A stretch of DNA of 64,000 nucleotides, from positions 1-64,000 of the forward strand of contig MU119226.1 of the NCBI GenBank assembly GCA_014904845.1, written 5' to 3'. Under the pieces are notes generated by a model, which was not told the origin of the DNA, searched no databases, and saw only the letters and a program-made list of their open reading frames with translations. This stretch comes from Acephala macrosclerotiorum (taxonomy: Eukaryota; Ascomycota; Leotiomycetes; Helotiales; Mollisiaceae). Shown piece by piece: positions 13,111 through 25,320 of the stretch. Position 1 is the first letter of the stretch. Every line of letters begins with the position of its first letter. A program made the translations under genes and the position numbers.

Positions 13111-13710
13111 CTCAAATGTGGAAGATATAATTTAGCCTGTGTCGAGGATCGAAGACCAAGAACTTCGGGACCAAGTCGAAAGTAGTCTATCACGTGATAC
13201 AGAATGACCATTTCTTGAACCGGGTGGGCTCCTGAACGTATATGCAGAGGATAGACTTTGAATTGGCGCGGTTATGCAAAATATTTGTGTTGGAGTGAAT
13301 TAGACGAAAAACCGGCGATTTAAGATTAGAGATGGCACCGATGGATTTCGAGAAACTCGAGACAAACATTCCGGAGAACGTTGTGGAGGATCTTAGGGAT
13401 GGAGAGCCTAATGAGGGGACGCTTATTTTGGAATATGTTCAAGCTCCACTGCGCTTAGGTATATTGGAAAGACAAAAATTTCGGGACGGAGAAGTAATCC
13501 AAGCTCAGAATGGGCGCTCGTATTCAAACACAAAGCAATACACTCTCATTTTCAGATTCCGAACGGAGTTGTCTCTAAATTCAAGGATGGCAGACACTCG
13601 TTTTCGCGTTCCTGCCTTGCAATGCCAAGTTCTTTCCAAGGTCTGGCTTCCAACATATTAACGCGACCGTCTTGATTCTCATGTAACAGTTCTTCCTACT
13701 CCTCACGTTC

Positions 13711-13968
13711 TCACGCCTCTCCAGCACTAGGCTTCTTCACCAAATACCAAACCCTACAAACACCCCTTCCAAACCTCTCCTCAACCTCAACCGCTCCCTG
13801 TCCCTTCCTAACCCACCGCTCATCCCCCAACTCAACATCCAACTAATCCCACACCACATACCCCACCTTCTCATAACCCCTCTTCCGCCTGGGACTAGCC
13901 CGTACCAACGTCCACAATCCCATCTCATCCGCTCTCTTGGCTCTAAACTTAGGGAAAGAGGTAGCCAT
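13711..13968 (-). pseudogene. GNAT acetyltransferase remnant with nonsense codon
   Basis: From ATG 13968 to TGA 13711 one frame reads through except for a TAG at 13843-13845. The translation carries the C-terminal half of a GNAT N-acetyltransferase: RADEMGLWTLVRASP, then GYEKVGYVVWD, the stop, and LDVELG. This matches the usual fungal GNAT order (a helix, the ASP turn, the Y-E-x-x-G-F/Y motif, then a beta strand). The acetyl-CoA-binding motif that should precede it is missing. The stop is one C-to-T step from CAG, at a CpA site, which is what RIP or ordinary deamination would give. Confidence 0.45.
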
Positions 13969-14237
13969 ACCTCTCCTCTCGAATCCCGGAAGCGTGAAGC
14001 AGACGCAGAGAGAGAGGTAGCGGGGAAGAGGTCACGGGTATGATTGTTAATCTCACGTGAGATTTAGAACTCACTATGTGACCAAATCTTTTCACTGCGC
14101 GTTCCATCTCGGATCTGGGAGAAGAAACGAGTGCCTGGCTGAGATTCTGAACTTGAGCGGATGCCCATGTTCATACTTGCAAAATCGACCTTGAGATGAG
14201 TCTGAAGACTAGTGTTTGAAGTTGAGAAAGTTGAAGG

Positions 14238-14426
14238 TGATGCTTGAAAACTGATGCCCGTGTTTATAGTTGCAGACCTAGTGCCCGAGAGAATCTGATG
14301 CTCAAAACTTGTTAATGGTAAGTTTGCAAAGGTAAATCGATCTCAGGCTGGTGCCCGGGACCGAGGGACGAAGTTGATGCTCGAAACTGGTGCCCGCTAT
14401 TTATATTTGTAGAACTGGTGCCCGAG
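14238..14426. repeat. degenerate direct repeat of about 51 bp
   Basis: Units at 14238-14288 and 14375-14426 share the order TGATGCT..GAAACTG.TGCCCG..TTTATA.TTG..GA.CT.GTGCCCGAG. Partial copies lie at about 14160 and 14295. The copies are diverged and non-coding, between the GNAT remnant and the four-span membrane gene. Confidence 0.6.
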
Positions 14427-14889
14427 GCTGGACTTCAACCTTCCCAACTCAATATATTACAACATTTCGTGATTTCAACTGTTGAAAACATGATGCGAAG
14501 ACAATGCTTGAATTAAGGAAAGTATGCGTGCAGACATGAAAATATACAACGTAGCTGTCAGTAAAAAAGGAAACGGCTGGTAAAATATAATGCTGGGAGA
14601 GCGATTGACCACTAGGCCATGATGTGGGAGAGGGTTTCTTTGTAAATGGCCATTCAATTGAATATCCATAATATCTAGTAAGTACCCAGAAGGACAGAAC
14701 AAAGATCGTTCGTACATAGAATCAATCCGTACGTAGTATCCCCAATCCCATGCCTCTTTTCGTCTCATCTCATCTCCGTTCAACCCGCTTCCTTTCCTTA
14801 TCATCCCCCGTTCATGCCTCTCCAGTGCCCAGCCTCCAATCCCCTAGCTCGACCTCAAATCTCTACCAGTCATTTCCCCCCTCCCACAC

Positions 14890-15624
14890 TCAGGGCAAAG
14901 CAGGACTCCCCTTCCTCATATCCTCCGCTTTGCGTCCCACCACCCAACCCTTCACCCGCCCCAAAAACCCCACAACCACAGTCCCTAACACCAACAACTG
15001 AAGGGGAATCATCATAATACTCAAGTACAACGCAACCTTACTCTCCTTACAAAGCGTTCCCCAATGAGGTTTAACATCCATGCTGATATCCGCCCATTGG
15101 CAGGTCCAGGATTGGAGTGAGAAGGTGGTTGAGGAGGCGTTGACGCCGTAGAAGAAGGATGTGCTGATGAGGGCGGCGAGGAGGGAGATGGAGGGGAGGA
15201 GGAGGGCCAGGGAGGTGGCGATGAGGGTTTTGTTCGCGATCTGAGTTGATAGAAAATTAGCTGATGAATTGGGAAAGGGGGAATGGGAACGTACCGCGGG
15301 CACTCTAGCAGCGACCAGGCTAAGGATTGATGACGCCAAGATGATAGCTCCGCACGTCACCAACGCAATAGTAGGTCGAATATCAAACTCACTCGGCCAG
15401 ATGGAAAGGAAGTGGCCTTCCCCAAGTCGCGTCGTGTTGTATACTTGCAGTGTCTCTGCGGATGTACCGACGATGGTCACGGAGGAGAGGAGGGCGAGGA
15501 CTGTGAGGCCGAGGTTCATGGAGTCGATGCCACGCGGTTTGTGTCTCATGGCGGGGTGTTGGGAGGTTGGAGGTGCTTCGAAGGAGGTCACGTCGGACGC
15601 AGCTTCTGGCTTTGAGAAAGGCAT
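14890..15624 (-). CDS. four-span membrane protein, fungal hypothetical
   Basis: I place the start at 15624 (MPFSKPEAASD). The frame is open further upstream but reads like leader sequence. Four hydrophobic segments follow: about residues 35-55 (NLGLTVLALLSSVTIVGTSA), 84-105, 125-150 after splicing, and a last one with IMMIPLQLLVLGTVVVGFLG, followed by a basic tail. A 54-nt intron with GTACGT and CTCAG ends lies at about 15240-15293. It is an exact multiple of three without a stop, so the unspliced frame also stays open. Splicing joins RVPA to IANKT. The overall shape resembles small fungal tetraspan or MARVEL-like proteins, but no diagnostic motif is visible. Confidence 0.65.
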   Translation of the reverse strand: MPFSKPEAASDVTSFEAPPTSQHPAMRHKPRGIDSMNLGLTVLALLSSVTIVGTSAETLQVYNTTRLGEGHFLSIWPSEFDIRPTIALVTCGAIILASSILSLVAARVPAVRSHSPFPNSSANFLSTQIANKTLIATSLALLLPSISLLAALISTSFFYGVNASSTTFSLQSWTCQWADISMDVKPHWGTLCKESKVALYLSIMMIPLQLLVLGTVVVGFLGRVKGWVVGRKAEDMRKGSPALP

Positions 15625-16650
15625 TTTGGCGATATGAGAGAACGGCGAGGATGAGGCTTGAGGTAGACGGAGATGAGGCGAGAATGTGGGGAGGAAGAGG
15701 ATTAGTGGGCGAGCAAGAAAACAAGACCGGATCAACAGTCAATCAACAACAGAACACACCAACAAACAAATTAATCAACGAAACAGAATCAACAAGTACT
15801 TGAGACTTCTCCTAGGCCTTATAAACGCCAACACATATATAAATAGGGAGCGCCAAGACCCCACCTCCTGTCGTGGTAAGGAGAAGCTGCAGCTGGTCTG
15901 TGTCCTGCGGGAGAAGGGTCCTTGACGCCTCCTGGAGCTCCGGTCAGATCTATTTCCCACCGCACTCATAACCTTAAAGATAGCGACTCTGATTGCGCGC
16001 ATCCCAGCCACTCAAAATGCCATTTTGGTAGGTTTGGTGACGGGTAAATTGGCGCTGCGACCGCTTTCGGGTCCACCAGGTCCTCGCCATTGTCGCTAGC
16101 GATGGGAGGTTGTTGATTGGTCGTGTATTTTTGGCGGGCGCTTCTGTGCAGAGACCCCAGCGCTTGAGGACACTGAAATAGAACTCTGTGTTCTTGTTGC
16201 AATTTCGACGGAATTGAGTAAAGTATTTGGCGTTCATTGTCTTGGCCTGTAGGTGTCTGTATATCGAGTGTAATGTAGTGGTGTATCGTGAGAAATGGAG
16301 GGTGAGGGTTGATAGTGCTCGGATTTCCTCGCAGAGGGGAGTGTTTCATGTTATGACGAGGAAGGCGTTCATCCAGTTCTTGGGGTGAGATTGGAGCACA
16401 CGAAACACACCCAGGTCTTGGGGTCATTGGAGTCAGAGCCTCGAAACATTTAATGGTTTCGTGCGCCCGTCGTGGGGGTGCAGTTGAGAAGCGAAAGCAT
16501 CCGAGTCACGTGCAGAAGGTCAAAAAAAAGTATATTGGTTATCTTTCCAAGTCCCCATATAACCGCTGTTGGAATATGTTAAGAAGTTAAACCCAAAATC
16601 AGGTCATCGATGACCGGCCTCGAGCAAAAATGAACGAACTTGATTCACCT

Positions 16651-19471
16651 CTACTTTTCCTTGACGACAAACATTTCTTCACACCAACCGAACCACTTCG
16701 TCATTCTCTTTCCCATAGCCCTTAACATTACTCTATCAATCTTGGCGACAGGATGTGGTTTGTGAAAATTAATACGCCTGCCAATAATCAGCGCTGATCG
16801 AGCGGAGAAACAAGATAATTCGCCTACCCGCTCCAATTTTGAGCATGTCGTTCAACAGGCTGGAAAACTACTTCCGATCCAGTCGTTTGTCGAGCCGAGA
16901 ATCCAACATCCGCCATTGCAACAATAAAATCGTCCCAATTGACGAGCTTTGCTGTAGTTTCAGAGGTACTTGAGAGCATCATGGACAATATGCGTCGTGT
17001 TGAAGTTTTGACAGTAATTGGTGGATTCTCGGGTTCCCGCGGGGTGATGGCAAGATATTCGACATCTAGCAAAGAGGTGGTGGGATCCGCTCTTGATTTT
17101 GGTTTCGAATTGACCGAGGGCGTTACCAGTTTGTCGTCTGGAGTACTGCCCCATTCGGTCTGAACCCGGGTATTTTGTACCTGGCTTGGGCGATTTGACC
17201 GCTTGAGTCTATCCACAAGATCTTGTCGTTCTTTTGCGATAGCAGTGGCGTATTCTTCTGTGGTATCAGCCGAAAGAAGATCGAAGTCGTCCTGTATAAT
17301 ACGTAAAATACGAATCAGCACTCCACCAGATCGGCGAATTCCCGGAAAAGCGGGACATTGAAAGCACTGAGTACAACTTACCTGGACGTCTTCTGCTCTC
17401 CATTTCGGAGTATCAGTATCGTATCGCCCCTTGCGTTTCTGCCTCATGATCTTCCAGAAGTCCTTCATGGCCGACCTGATTTCGTCAAACTGGCAAATTC
17501 GCATCTCGTCCGTGAGTCTTGCCTTAGTCAAGTGGCTACCATAAGCTTTCGTGACTTTCATCAAGGCAGCTGCGCCATCGTGATCAAGCGGAAGATTGAG
17601 GCGTTCCTTGTTGGTTCTTTCGATGCGATGATCAAAGACCGTTGGTCTTCCCAACTCCTCGACTTCCCTATGTGTAAATATGCTAATTCCCTCAAGAGGC
17701 CCTGGCATCGGCCTATGTAAGTGGACCATGAAGAAGAGCTCGTGAATAGCGGCGAAGTCCCCATATCGGTCGTACAATCTATCGTCAAGGCGAGCGGCTT
17801 CGGGCGGGCTAGCATCCGTGATGTGCTGCTCAAGCATAGAGAAATACGTATTGTGATCTAACTGCCCGAGTTGGTAACACGTTGGTGTCTTCATGATCAT
17901 GTGAAGCAACCAAAACAGATGATCTTGCGTGTAGAGGCCGATAGGGTCAAAGTTTCCTTGCATTGATACCTGATCAGGGTCCGAATAATCGAATTTGAAA
18001 TGTTTTTGAAATGCAGGGCGTCTGGATAGCATCTGGAATTAGTGTACTGATTTGATCATTCGGGAGAATAGGGATGAGTACCCCTAGAGTGAACTGAAAT
18101 CGATGTAACCAGAAGTGATTTCAAAGAGGGTGAAAGAGGGGCAAAGGTTTTCGAGGTACGTACCTGGCCATTAGGGGTGGAAGGGACTCTGAGCGCTTAT
18201 CAAGTTGAAATGTCAATAGCATCTCGAGTTCCTGGACCACTGCTTTGTACTTAGGGGGCAAAGGTTGTCCTGGATGGATGCTGTCTCGAAATCTCGTATG
18301 CATACTCTTGACATTTTGGCCTGACCCGATTAGTACAACAAATTTCCGACGATTGACACCTCTATTTGAGATACTCTGAGAGGATAAATTCTTTCAAGAA
18401 ACACTTACAGGCTTCCACAATACAATGCAAAGACCAATAATTCCATATATCATGGTATATCTCTGCCACTGTAGTTTTGTGGATATGTTCGGTAGATTCC
18501 TTTGGCGGCCTTGCCAATTGAGTATACCGGTGGAGGTAATCCGGGTCTGTCTGAAGTAGCCACAAATGATCACTGGCCATATTGAGCCTGGCTTGGGCTT
18601 TAGAAAGGATCTCATCAATGTCAAAGATGGGAGGGGCTGAGAAGGGCTGATTGGTATATGTTGACCAGAGAGCAATCTGTCCGCTTCTCCTGAACTCGAC
18701 CTGAGGTGGCATCGTAACGCTGGGAGCCTCATTAATACCTTCGACCAATTGCTCAACAACTTTCCGTAGAAACTCGAGCAGGAGTTCTTGTGCTTCCAAC
18801 ATAAGCTTGACACGAGGGAACCCGACAGTTTCTTTATTGTGAACAGCCGAGGCATTCCATGGTGTCAATTCTCCATACCGCGAGCCGGACATATGCATGC
18901 AGAGTATCGAAAAGTCGATATTCAACAGGCCGCCGTTCCAGCACCAATCTAGCCGCTGAATATCGTAGGGAGCCCATTGTTCAGACGTATAGCGGACTCT
19001 ATTTTCCAGGAGCCCAAGAAATCTAGCTGGATCGCTTTTTAGAGCATCGATATTGAGGTAGTCCAGAAGAATTTCTTTGCGATAATTTCGTGCATCAATT
19101 TGCCCTGCCGATCCACCCAATTGTTGGGTGGAGAAAAGCGCTGCAAACCATTCTCGCTCGAAAAGCTTGGGGTCTGCTTTCTTCAAGCAGTCCACACGTT
19201 TGTCCCGACTTTTCTTCTTCCAACGACTGACGATGGCCTTCCCTCTAGTATTCCATTGCGTAGCTAGGTAGTCGCGATTGTCGGTAATGCTTTTGATATG
19301 TTTGGCGATTCTAGTCTTTGCTTCGGAATCGGTCAGTCTGAGGGAGTAGGACCAACCACTCGGCATTTGCTGGTCATCCGCTCGAAAACATTCCCGGCAG
19401 GTCAGACATTCGCATGGGGCTTTGGCGTAGGCATACGGGCGGCCATGATAGACCTCATCGTAAGGTTGCAT
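16651..19471 (-). CDS. large conserved fungal protein, function unknown
   Basis: Five exons: 19471-18409, 18320-18164, 18021-17382, 17291-16828 and 16777-16651. All have GT-AG ends and matching phases, giving 816 residues. The N-terminus has a Cys cluster (CECLTCREC), then a basic W-K-K-K-S-R-D-K-R block near residue 85. The C-terminus ends in FHKPHPVAKI followed by TKWFGW and a short tail. I know both blocks as hallmarks of a family of long fungal proteins without an assigned domain. No membrane segment or catalytic motif is visible. The CxxC cluster could bind metal. The clean closure of all five exons argues for an active gene. Confidence 0.75.
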
Positions 19472-20036
19472 GTTTGCTGCCCTGTGGGACTTTCACGTCA
19501 GCTACTAAACACGGAACCGCGGACGGGGGGAATATGGATACCAGGGCCGCAGGTTCCTGCCTGCAGAGTGACCAGCTCTTGACTTATGATTGTGGCGCGA
19601 CAGCAAAAGTTCCAACACTAGAGCGTACCAAATTTAGCTGAACACCAGGCCAATTGATTGAAGCCGTTCGGCATCACACAATTTGAGAGGCTTCTAGCTG
19701 ATAATTGGTATGAATCGCGTCGATGTATGCTCTTGAGAGTGTATTTTATAAATAGAAGTCCTTCAAGTCGCGGAACATTCGAGGTGGCACTGTTCCATAA
19801 ATCCTTCTACCCACCCGGTCGTATTCTTGGATTTGAAGAGGCCGAGGGATGTTAATTGCGACGACAGAAGATATATTTAGAGACTTTCGTCGATTTCAGT
19901 GCTGAGGAGTTCGTGATTGAAACTACGGAAAAGTTGAATTGCTTGTCTGGAAGAAAGCGTGGCTGCAAGTTGAGAGTAAAGTCAAACGCGCTAACTTAGC
20001 ACGCCATCATGTGACTAGCCTTGGCATGCATTTTGA

Positions 20037-20564
20037 AAATACAGTCCGGAACTTTCTTTCAACATCACCAGCGCTCAAAAAGTCCGTCTACCTAGAACCG
20101 TTTTCGTCACGGCTGAGAGTCATGGTTCTATCCACATCGATGCATCTCATGTTCTCGCCTCTCCTGAAGAAAATGGGTTAGCTGCATCTTCCAAGCAGTC
20201 TTCCGCTCATCTGAAGAAGCCTTCCCGCCATCAACTACTTCAATTACTCGATGACAGGAAGTGGCACTTGACGATTGCTCTTAGCCACTGGGAGGATACC
20301 CAAACAACTCCCTCGACATCATCGCTTTTACCGCAAGCCTCCCAGACATAGGCTATCAACCTTCCAAGAAATGATCTCCAGAGTGTGTTCGAACAATATC
20401 CAACCTCGCAACAACGACTACCTCTACTTGAATGTCAACGACTTAACGACATCCTCGAAAGCACTGATCCTGTGTCTTTCGGTCCAATCTCTTTCTTCGA
20501 AACTAATTCAGACAGTTTTAAGTTATGGTCATGTGACCCATATACCGAGACAAAACACATCTGA
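20037..20564 (+). pseudogene. possible decayed coding segment with one TAG
   Basis: One frame stays open for 176 codons except for a TAG at 20349-20351. Its translation looks protein-like (for example FVTAESHGSIHIDASHVLAS and SFGPISFFETNSDSFKLW). There is no Met start in the open part, so it would need an upstream exon. The TAG is one C-to-T step from CAG at a CpA site. I do not recognise a family. It could also be a chance open frame. The rest of 19.5-21.08 kb shows nothing clear. Confidence 0.3.
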
Positions 20565-21081
20565 GGCAGCTCGAATCGTGTCCTGGTTTCACGCGGAGTC
20601 TGCGATATCCAGGTGAAAAAACAACAAATTTAACTCAGGTGGCGAGCTCAGCTGAGCAGAAGAATCGTATAATCTTACATTTAGTATCCGCCGATGGCTT
20701 CGGGAAGCTGGTTTCCGCGTGCTAGCGTCTTCGCCGTCTCAATTCGGGCCCGCAGTCCCGAACAACAGACTGAACCCTGCAGTCGTTAAGCTCCCGAATC
20801 CTGAAGATGCATCGTGGCTGGCTGGGTGGCGCATCATGCGACCAACCATAACCCCCCCCGAATAGCTTTCTCTTTTGTACAGCATCTTTATTTGTTCTCT
20901 CTGGTTCAGCCAGCAACTCTAAAACAGATTGCACTACTACTGGACAGCGCCACAGCCATCTGGTGGGGGGTGTGGTCGTCACTGATTGATTTATCCCATT
21001 TTGCCTCTAGCTTCTGTTTCCCTTCTTCTGTTCCTTCTTTTTCGCACCTCACGCCTACTTTCTACGCTCTCTGCTCTCAGC

Positions 21082-23283
21082 ATGGTGGGAATCATTACCT
21101 TGACATTGCTAGGCACTGTCGTGTTCGCCACTTTCAGCTTGTATCGCGATCTTCGAATTAACCTTGCAAAGGCGAAGAAGACGGGTTTACCATATGTTCT
21201 TGGACGTGAGTACTTGGGCAGCACATGCGCTGCAGTGCTGTCTGCTGGAGTCGTAGATGGCGGATGTTTCGATTCGGCAACTGACAACAAATAGCATTCG
21301 TCCCAATTGGCTATGGCTGGATTATTGCGGCAGAAACCTTGGGACCACTTCTACGCATGATACCGATCATCAATCGATGGGGATGGCTCTAGTAAGTTCC
21401 AACTCGCCAGAAAATACTTTGAAACTCTCACTAACTAAACAGCCTCATCGATCGCCAGGTCTCTTGGTGTGCGCCCCGAGTCGCAGAAAATAAATACGGC
21501 GACACCTATATGATCATCACCCCGGGCACAATCTACCTCAAAACCTCCTCCGCCGAACTCGGTTCCCAAATCACCTCCCGCAAATCCGACTTCCTCAAAC
21601 CAGTCGAGCGCTACAAAATTGTCGACCTATTCGGGAAATCGATATTGACACAAGAAGGGCAAGAATGGAAAAGGCATCGTAAGATCGTAGGACCGAGTTT
21701 CAGCGAAAAGAGTAATAAGATGGTGTTTGAAGAGAGTTTGAGACAGACGGAGGGAATGGTGGGATTGTGGGCAAGTCAGCAGAAGAGACAAGACGGTGGA
21801 TTGAAGGTTGAAGATACGGCGGTGGATGCGGCGACGTTGAGTTTGCATGTTATTTGTGCGGCGGGGTTTGGGGTCCCGCAGTTGTGGCCGAATGAAGGGG
21901 AGGAGAAATTGGTGGGTGCAGGGGTGCAGGGGTTTAGTGAGTTGGAGGCGCAGGGGCGCCATTCTCTGACCTTTAAAGAGGGTTTGAATCAGTTGTTGAA
22001 GAAGTTGGTGTGGTTCGTGATATTTCCGCAGAGCTTCTTGAGTAAGTTGCTCAGTCTATACCAGGCTAGAAAGAATCGCTGACCAGAAACAGAGATATCC
22101 CCATTCCAAGTCCATAAGTCAGCCTATGAAGCATTCTCAGAATGCTTCACCTACTTCCACGAACTCCTCGACGTAAAAAAGAAACAAATGTACCTTGGAG
22201 AAAGCGACAAATCATCCATGGACCTCCTCGGTCCAATGATAAAAGCAAACGAAGAACCTTCCACCTCCAAAACCGCCCAAACCCCCACATCAACCCTAAC
22301 CACAGCCGAGATCCTAGGAAACTGCTTCATATTCCTCTTCGCCGGGCACGAAACGACGGCAAATAACATCCATTATTCTATCTTGGAAATGGCATCGAAC
22401 CCAAAGATTCAGAAACATTTACAGGAGGATATTGATAGTATTATTGGGAAGGATAAACCTATTTCTGAATGGTCGTATCTTGAAGACATGCCTTGTCTCT
22501 ACAACTCGGTATACACTTTTCTTTCCTTTTGTCCCACACCATTGTGCATTTCGCCCTTCCATCTTTCCCTTTCTCAGAGAGCAATAGAACAAGTGCTGAT
22601 AGAAGAAAAAGATGGTAGGAGCTACAATGTCCGAATCCCTCCGCCTCATTCCCGCAATCCTCAATATCCCCAAACTAGCGTCAGGAGAGCAAACCGTTAC
22701 TCTTGACGGACGCCAATTCTCCATCCCAGATGGGACGTTTATACATCTAAACGTCGTTGGAACTAACCGCAACCCTCGCTACTGGGGCCCAGATCCAGAA
22801 ACGTTCAGGCCGGAGAGGTGGCTTCCTAAGAGTGGGAATGGTGGTGGGAAGGAGAATGGCAATGGAATGGTGAAAGAGAAAGTCGTAGCAGACGGCCTAG
22901 AAAACGCATCATTCGAGAGCTCGAGTTCCGGCACACGAGTAACGCCCATCAAAGGCTCGTACATTTCTTTCTCTGAGGGAGCACGCGCCTGTCCTGGTCG
23001 CCGCTTCGCTCAAGTTGAATCCACAGCCGTATTATCGGCGCTATTCTACAAGCATAGTGTGGAGCTTGATGTTTCGGACTTCGCTTCGGATGAAGAGGTT
23101 GAGAGGATGAGTTTGGAGGGGAAGAAGGAGGTGTATGAAAAAGCGAGGAGGAGGGCGGAGGAGGTTATTAGGAGGAGTCAGCAGTTGATTACGTTGCAGA
23201 TGAGGGATGGGGATAAGGTGCCAGTTGTTTTTAGACCGAGGGGGAAGGAGAGGTTTTTGGGGTTGTATCCCTTCGTCCGGTGA
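21082..23283 (+). CDS. cytochrome P450 monooxygenase
   Basis: Five phase-consistent introns give exons 21082-21205, 21295-21391, 21443-22041, 22093-22508 and 22612-23283, about 635 residues. An N-terminal hydrophobic anchor (GIITLTLLGTVVFATFSLY) places it in the ER membrane. Visible P450 hallmarks are the oxygen-binding I-helix AGHETTA, the K-helix ESLR, the FRPERW motif and the haem loop FSEGARACPG with the Cys ligand. The gene should be catalytically competent. The substrate is unknown. A Gly/Asn/Ser-rich insert of about 35 residues before the haem loop makes it longer than usual. The last five codons (YPFVR) and the stop lie inside the inverted terminus of the downstream transposon. Without that element the frame would end LGL-stop. 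Confidence 0.9.
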
Positions 23284-23393
23284 GACATGTCCCAACGCTA
23301 AGCAGGGGAGATTCGCTTAGCTAGCGCTCATTATTTTATGTACCTTTGCATATAAATTTATGCGTCAAAGTACCTCAATTGAATGAAATCGCG
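23266..23393 (+). repeat. left terminal inverted repeat
   Basis: This is the reverse complement of 25194-25320, apart from two substitutions and one single-base indel that I can see. It contains the last codons and stop of the P450. Confidence 0.85.
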
Positions 23394-25318
23394 TCTGCTC
23401 GTTCTCTATAAAAAAGCGCGTTCTAATAAAGGATTCCAGCGATTATTCCAGCCATAATTATAGCGGCAATTCAAATTTACTACTACAGCGTACAAAGCGA
23501 AAATTACAAGTTTTAAAAAATATTCTTGAAAAATTAGAATTTGTCGATAAAATTTCATATACTCCATTTAAAATCGAATTTTTATAAGACTTGAAATCGC
23601 TCCTACTTTTTTTTTTTTTTTCAAATTTATACTTATTCGACTATTTCAATTTGTTTTTTATTTTCGATCTCTTTAAAACGATCACGAAAAACATTAATCG
23701 ATATGCTAGTATATACAAATTTCAAGTATAATAAAAAAGAATACGAGAATGGAAAGATTTATTACTAGAGAAGTATTACGTATTTATTGGCGTTATTTTA
23801 TATATGGGTATTTACTATGAGTTTCAAATCGAGCTATACTGAAATTCAGATTTTAATAAGAGCTTTTTACACACGATTTTAGTTCATATATCTTTCTATC
23901 GATTCGAACAAATCAAGCGTTATTATCATATTTTATGTTTTAAAAGTGACGAACGTAATAATTATTATTTTTTTACTAATAAAATCTGATAATATAAACT
24001 AAAATTTTTTATTTCGTCCATTTAAACTTTTTATCGAAAGTATTACTTTTTATTTTTAAAAATTAGTATTAACGAAATTATAGTGCGATTTTTCGATTAA
24101 TACGAATATTTCTTTTGATTTTTTTACTTCGCTACTTCGCTAATAAGCAGTTATTATAAGTTTGTCTATACATATAAAATGCCGAAAAAATTGATTAAAA
24201 AAAAGTATAAAGTCTATAGAATCGCGGATCATAAGTATATATACGACTAAATTTGAAGTTTAAAAGAAAAAAATCTACAAATTATAATTAAATACTTTAC
24301 TTTTATTTTCATCGATTCTTTAGTGCATACGTTTGCGTTTATATTCTCTCGACGGTATATCGCTATATATATAAACAATTACTTTATCTCAATATTTTTA
24401 TTCGTCGAATTGCAAATCTGCAATTTTAATATTGTAAGTACAACGAGATCGTATAAAGCGTTTCTCGAAAACTTGTCAATAATTAAAAAACGATTCTCAA
24501 AAAAGTTTTTTTAAAATACTTTTATTGCAATAATCGAACAAAATATATTTTGTTTAATTTAATAAAATAATAATATTGTTTTAAGATTAAATAATATTTA
24601 TATTGTAAATAAAACAGAAAATTGAATAAAGAAAAAAAGAAAACGTTTTACTAAAACGTCTACGAATAATTACTTTGTTCGAGAAACTTTTGAGAATAAT
24701 TTTATTAAAAAACTTTCGATTTTTTGTTTTATCGACGATTATAATCAGAATATAAAAAGTATAGACTTAGTAAATCAATTCAAAAAAGCGTACGAAATTT
24801 ACAAGTTTAGTTTTAAAAATTAGTGATCATTGTTTTACTAATTGATCGATTTTGTTTGCGTGAACGATTATCGATTTTATAAGCTCTATATAAGTAAAAA
24901 ATCTTTAATGCAATTGCAATTCAAGATCGAGCTTTATTGTAAGCTCTTAGAATATTCGAAAAAAGTCAAATTACAGAGTTTAAAAGTAGAATTAAAAAGT
25001 AAGAAAGTATTTAACCCTGAAAACGAACGTTTTTACTATTGGAAGAAGCGTTCTAGAGGTATTTGTGCTTAGTGTTTATATGATCAAAAGTGTAAAAAGG
25101 CCCTTGAGAGACCTGTAGAGAGTAGGGCGACGCGCTCATATGGTGATTGTGGGTTTTGTAATGTTAATTTATGTAAAGTGAGAGACTGCTGGGCGCGATT
25201 TCATTCAATTGAAGTACTTTGACGCATAATTTGTATGCAAAGGTACATAAAATAATGAGCGCTAGCTAAGCGAATCTCCCCTGCTTAGCGTTGGGACATG
25301 TCTCACCGGACGAAGGGA
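23268..25318 (+). mobile_element. TIR transposon with RIP-damaged interior, TA-flanked
   Basis: A 2.05-kb element bounded by long inverted termini and flanked on both sides by TA (23266-23267 and 25319-25320). Counting the TA, the left terminus is 23266-23393 and the right is 25194-25320, with only about three differences over 127 bp. The element starts TCCCTTCGTCCGG and ends with its reverse complement. The interior is AT-rich and heavily mutated. On the plus strand it keeps the end of a transposase with a piggyBac-type cysteine-rich tail. A TA duplication is unusual for piggyBac, which normally uses TTAA, so the superfamily is not settled. It is inserted at the 3' end of the P450 gene. Confidence 0.8.
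24842..25222 (+). pseudogene. piggyBac-like transposase C-terminus, broken
   Basis: One frame runs from about 24842 to TGA 25220-25222, interrupted by a TAG at the codon after RGICA. After the stop it continues with a cysteine-rich segment. The arrangement is C-x-x-C (the TAG sits between them), a basic stretch, then Y-G-D-C-x2-C-N-V-N-L-C-x4-C-W-x3-F-H. That spacing, with the final C-W/F-x3-F/Y-H, is typical of the zinc-binding C-terminal domain of piggyBac-type DDE transposases. The TAG is one C-to-T step from CAG. The DDE core upstream is unrecognisable. Function is lost. Confidence 0.6.
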
Positions 25319-25320
25319 TA
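25194..25320 (-). repeat. right terminal inverted repeat
   Basis: Partner of the left terminus. The remnant transposase frame runs into it and stops at 25222. Confidence 0.85.

Noticed and set aside
13332..13661. 109-codon plus-strand frame
   Set aside because: Has a plausible start but no recognisable motif and no supporting intron or neighbour.
14475..14804. 109-codon minus-strand frame
   Set aside because: No motif, and composition reads like intergenic DNA downstream of the four-span membrane gene.
15966..16427. Two overlapping minus-strand frames of 153 and 87 codons
   Set aside because: Both look equally coding-like, neither matches a family, and no splice signals choose between them.
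24323..24514. 63-codon frame inside the transposon
   Set aside because: AT-rich mutated sequence with no transposase motif that I can identify.
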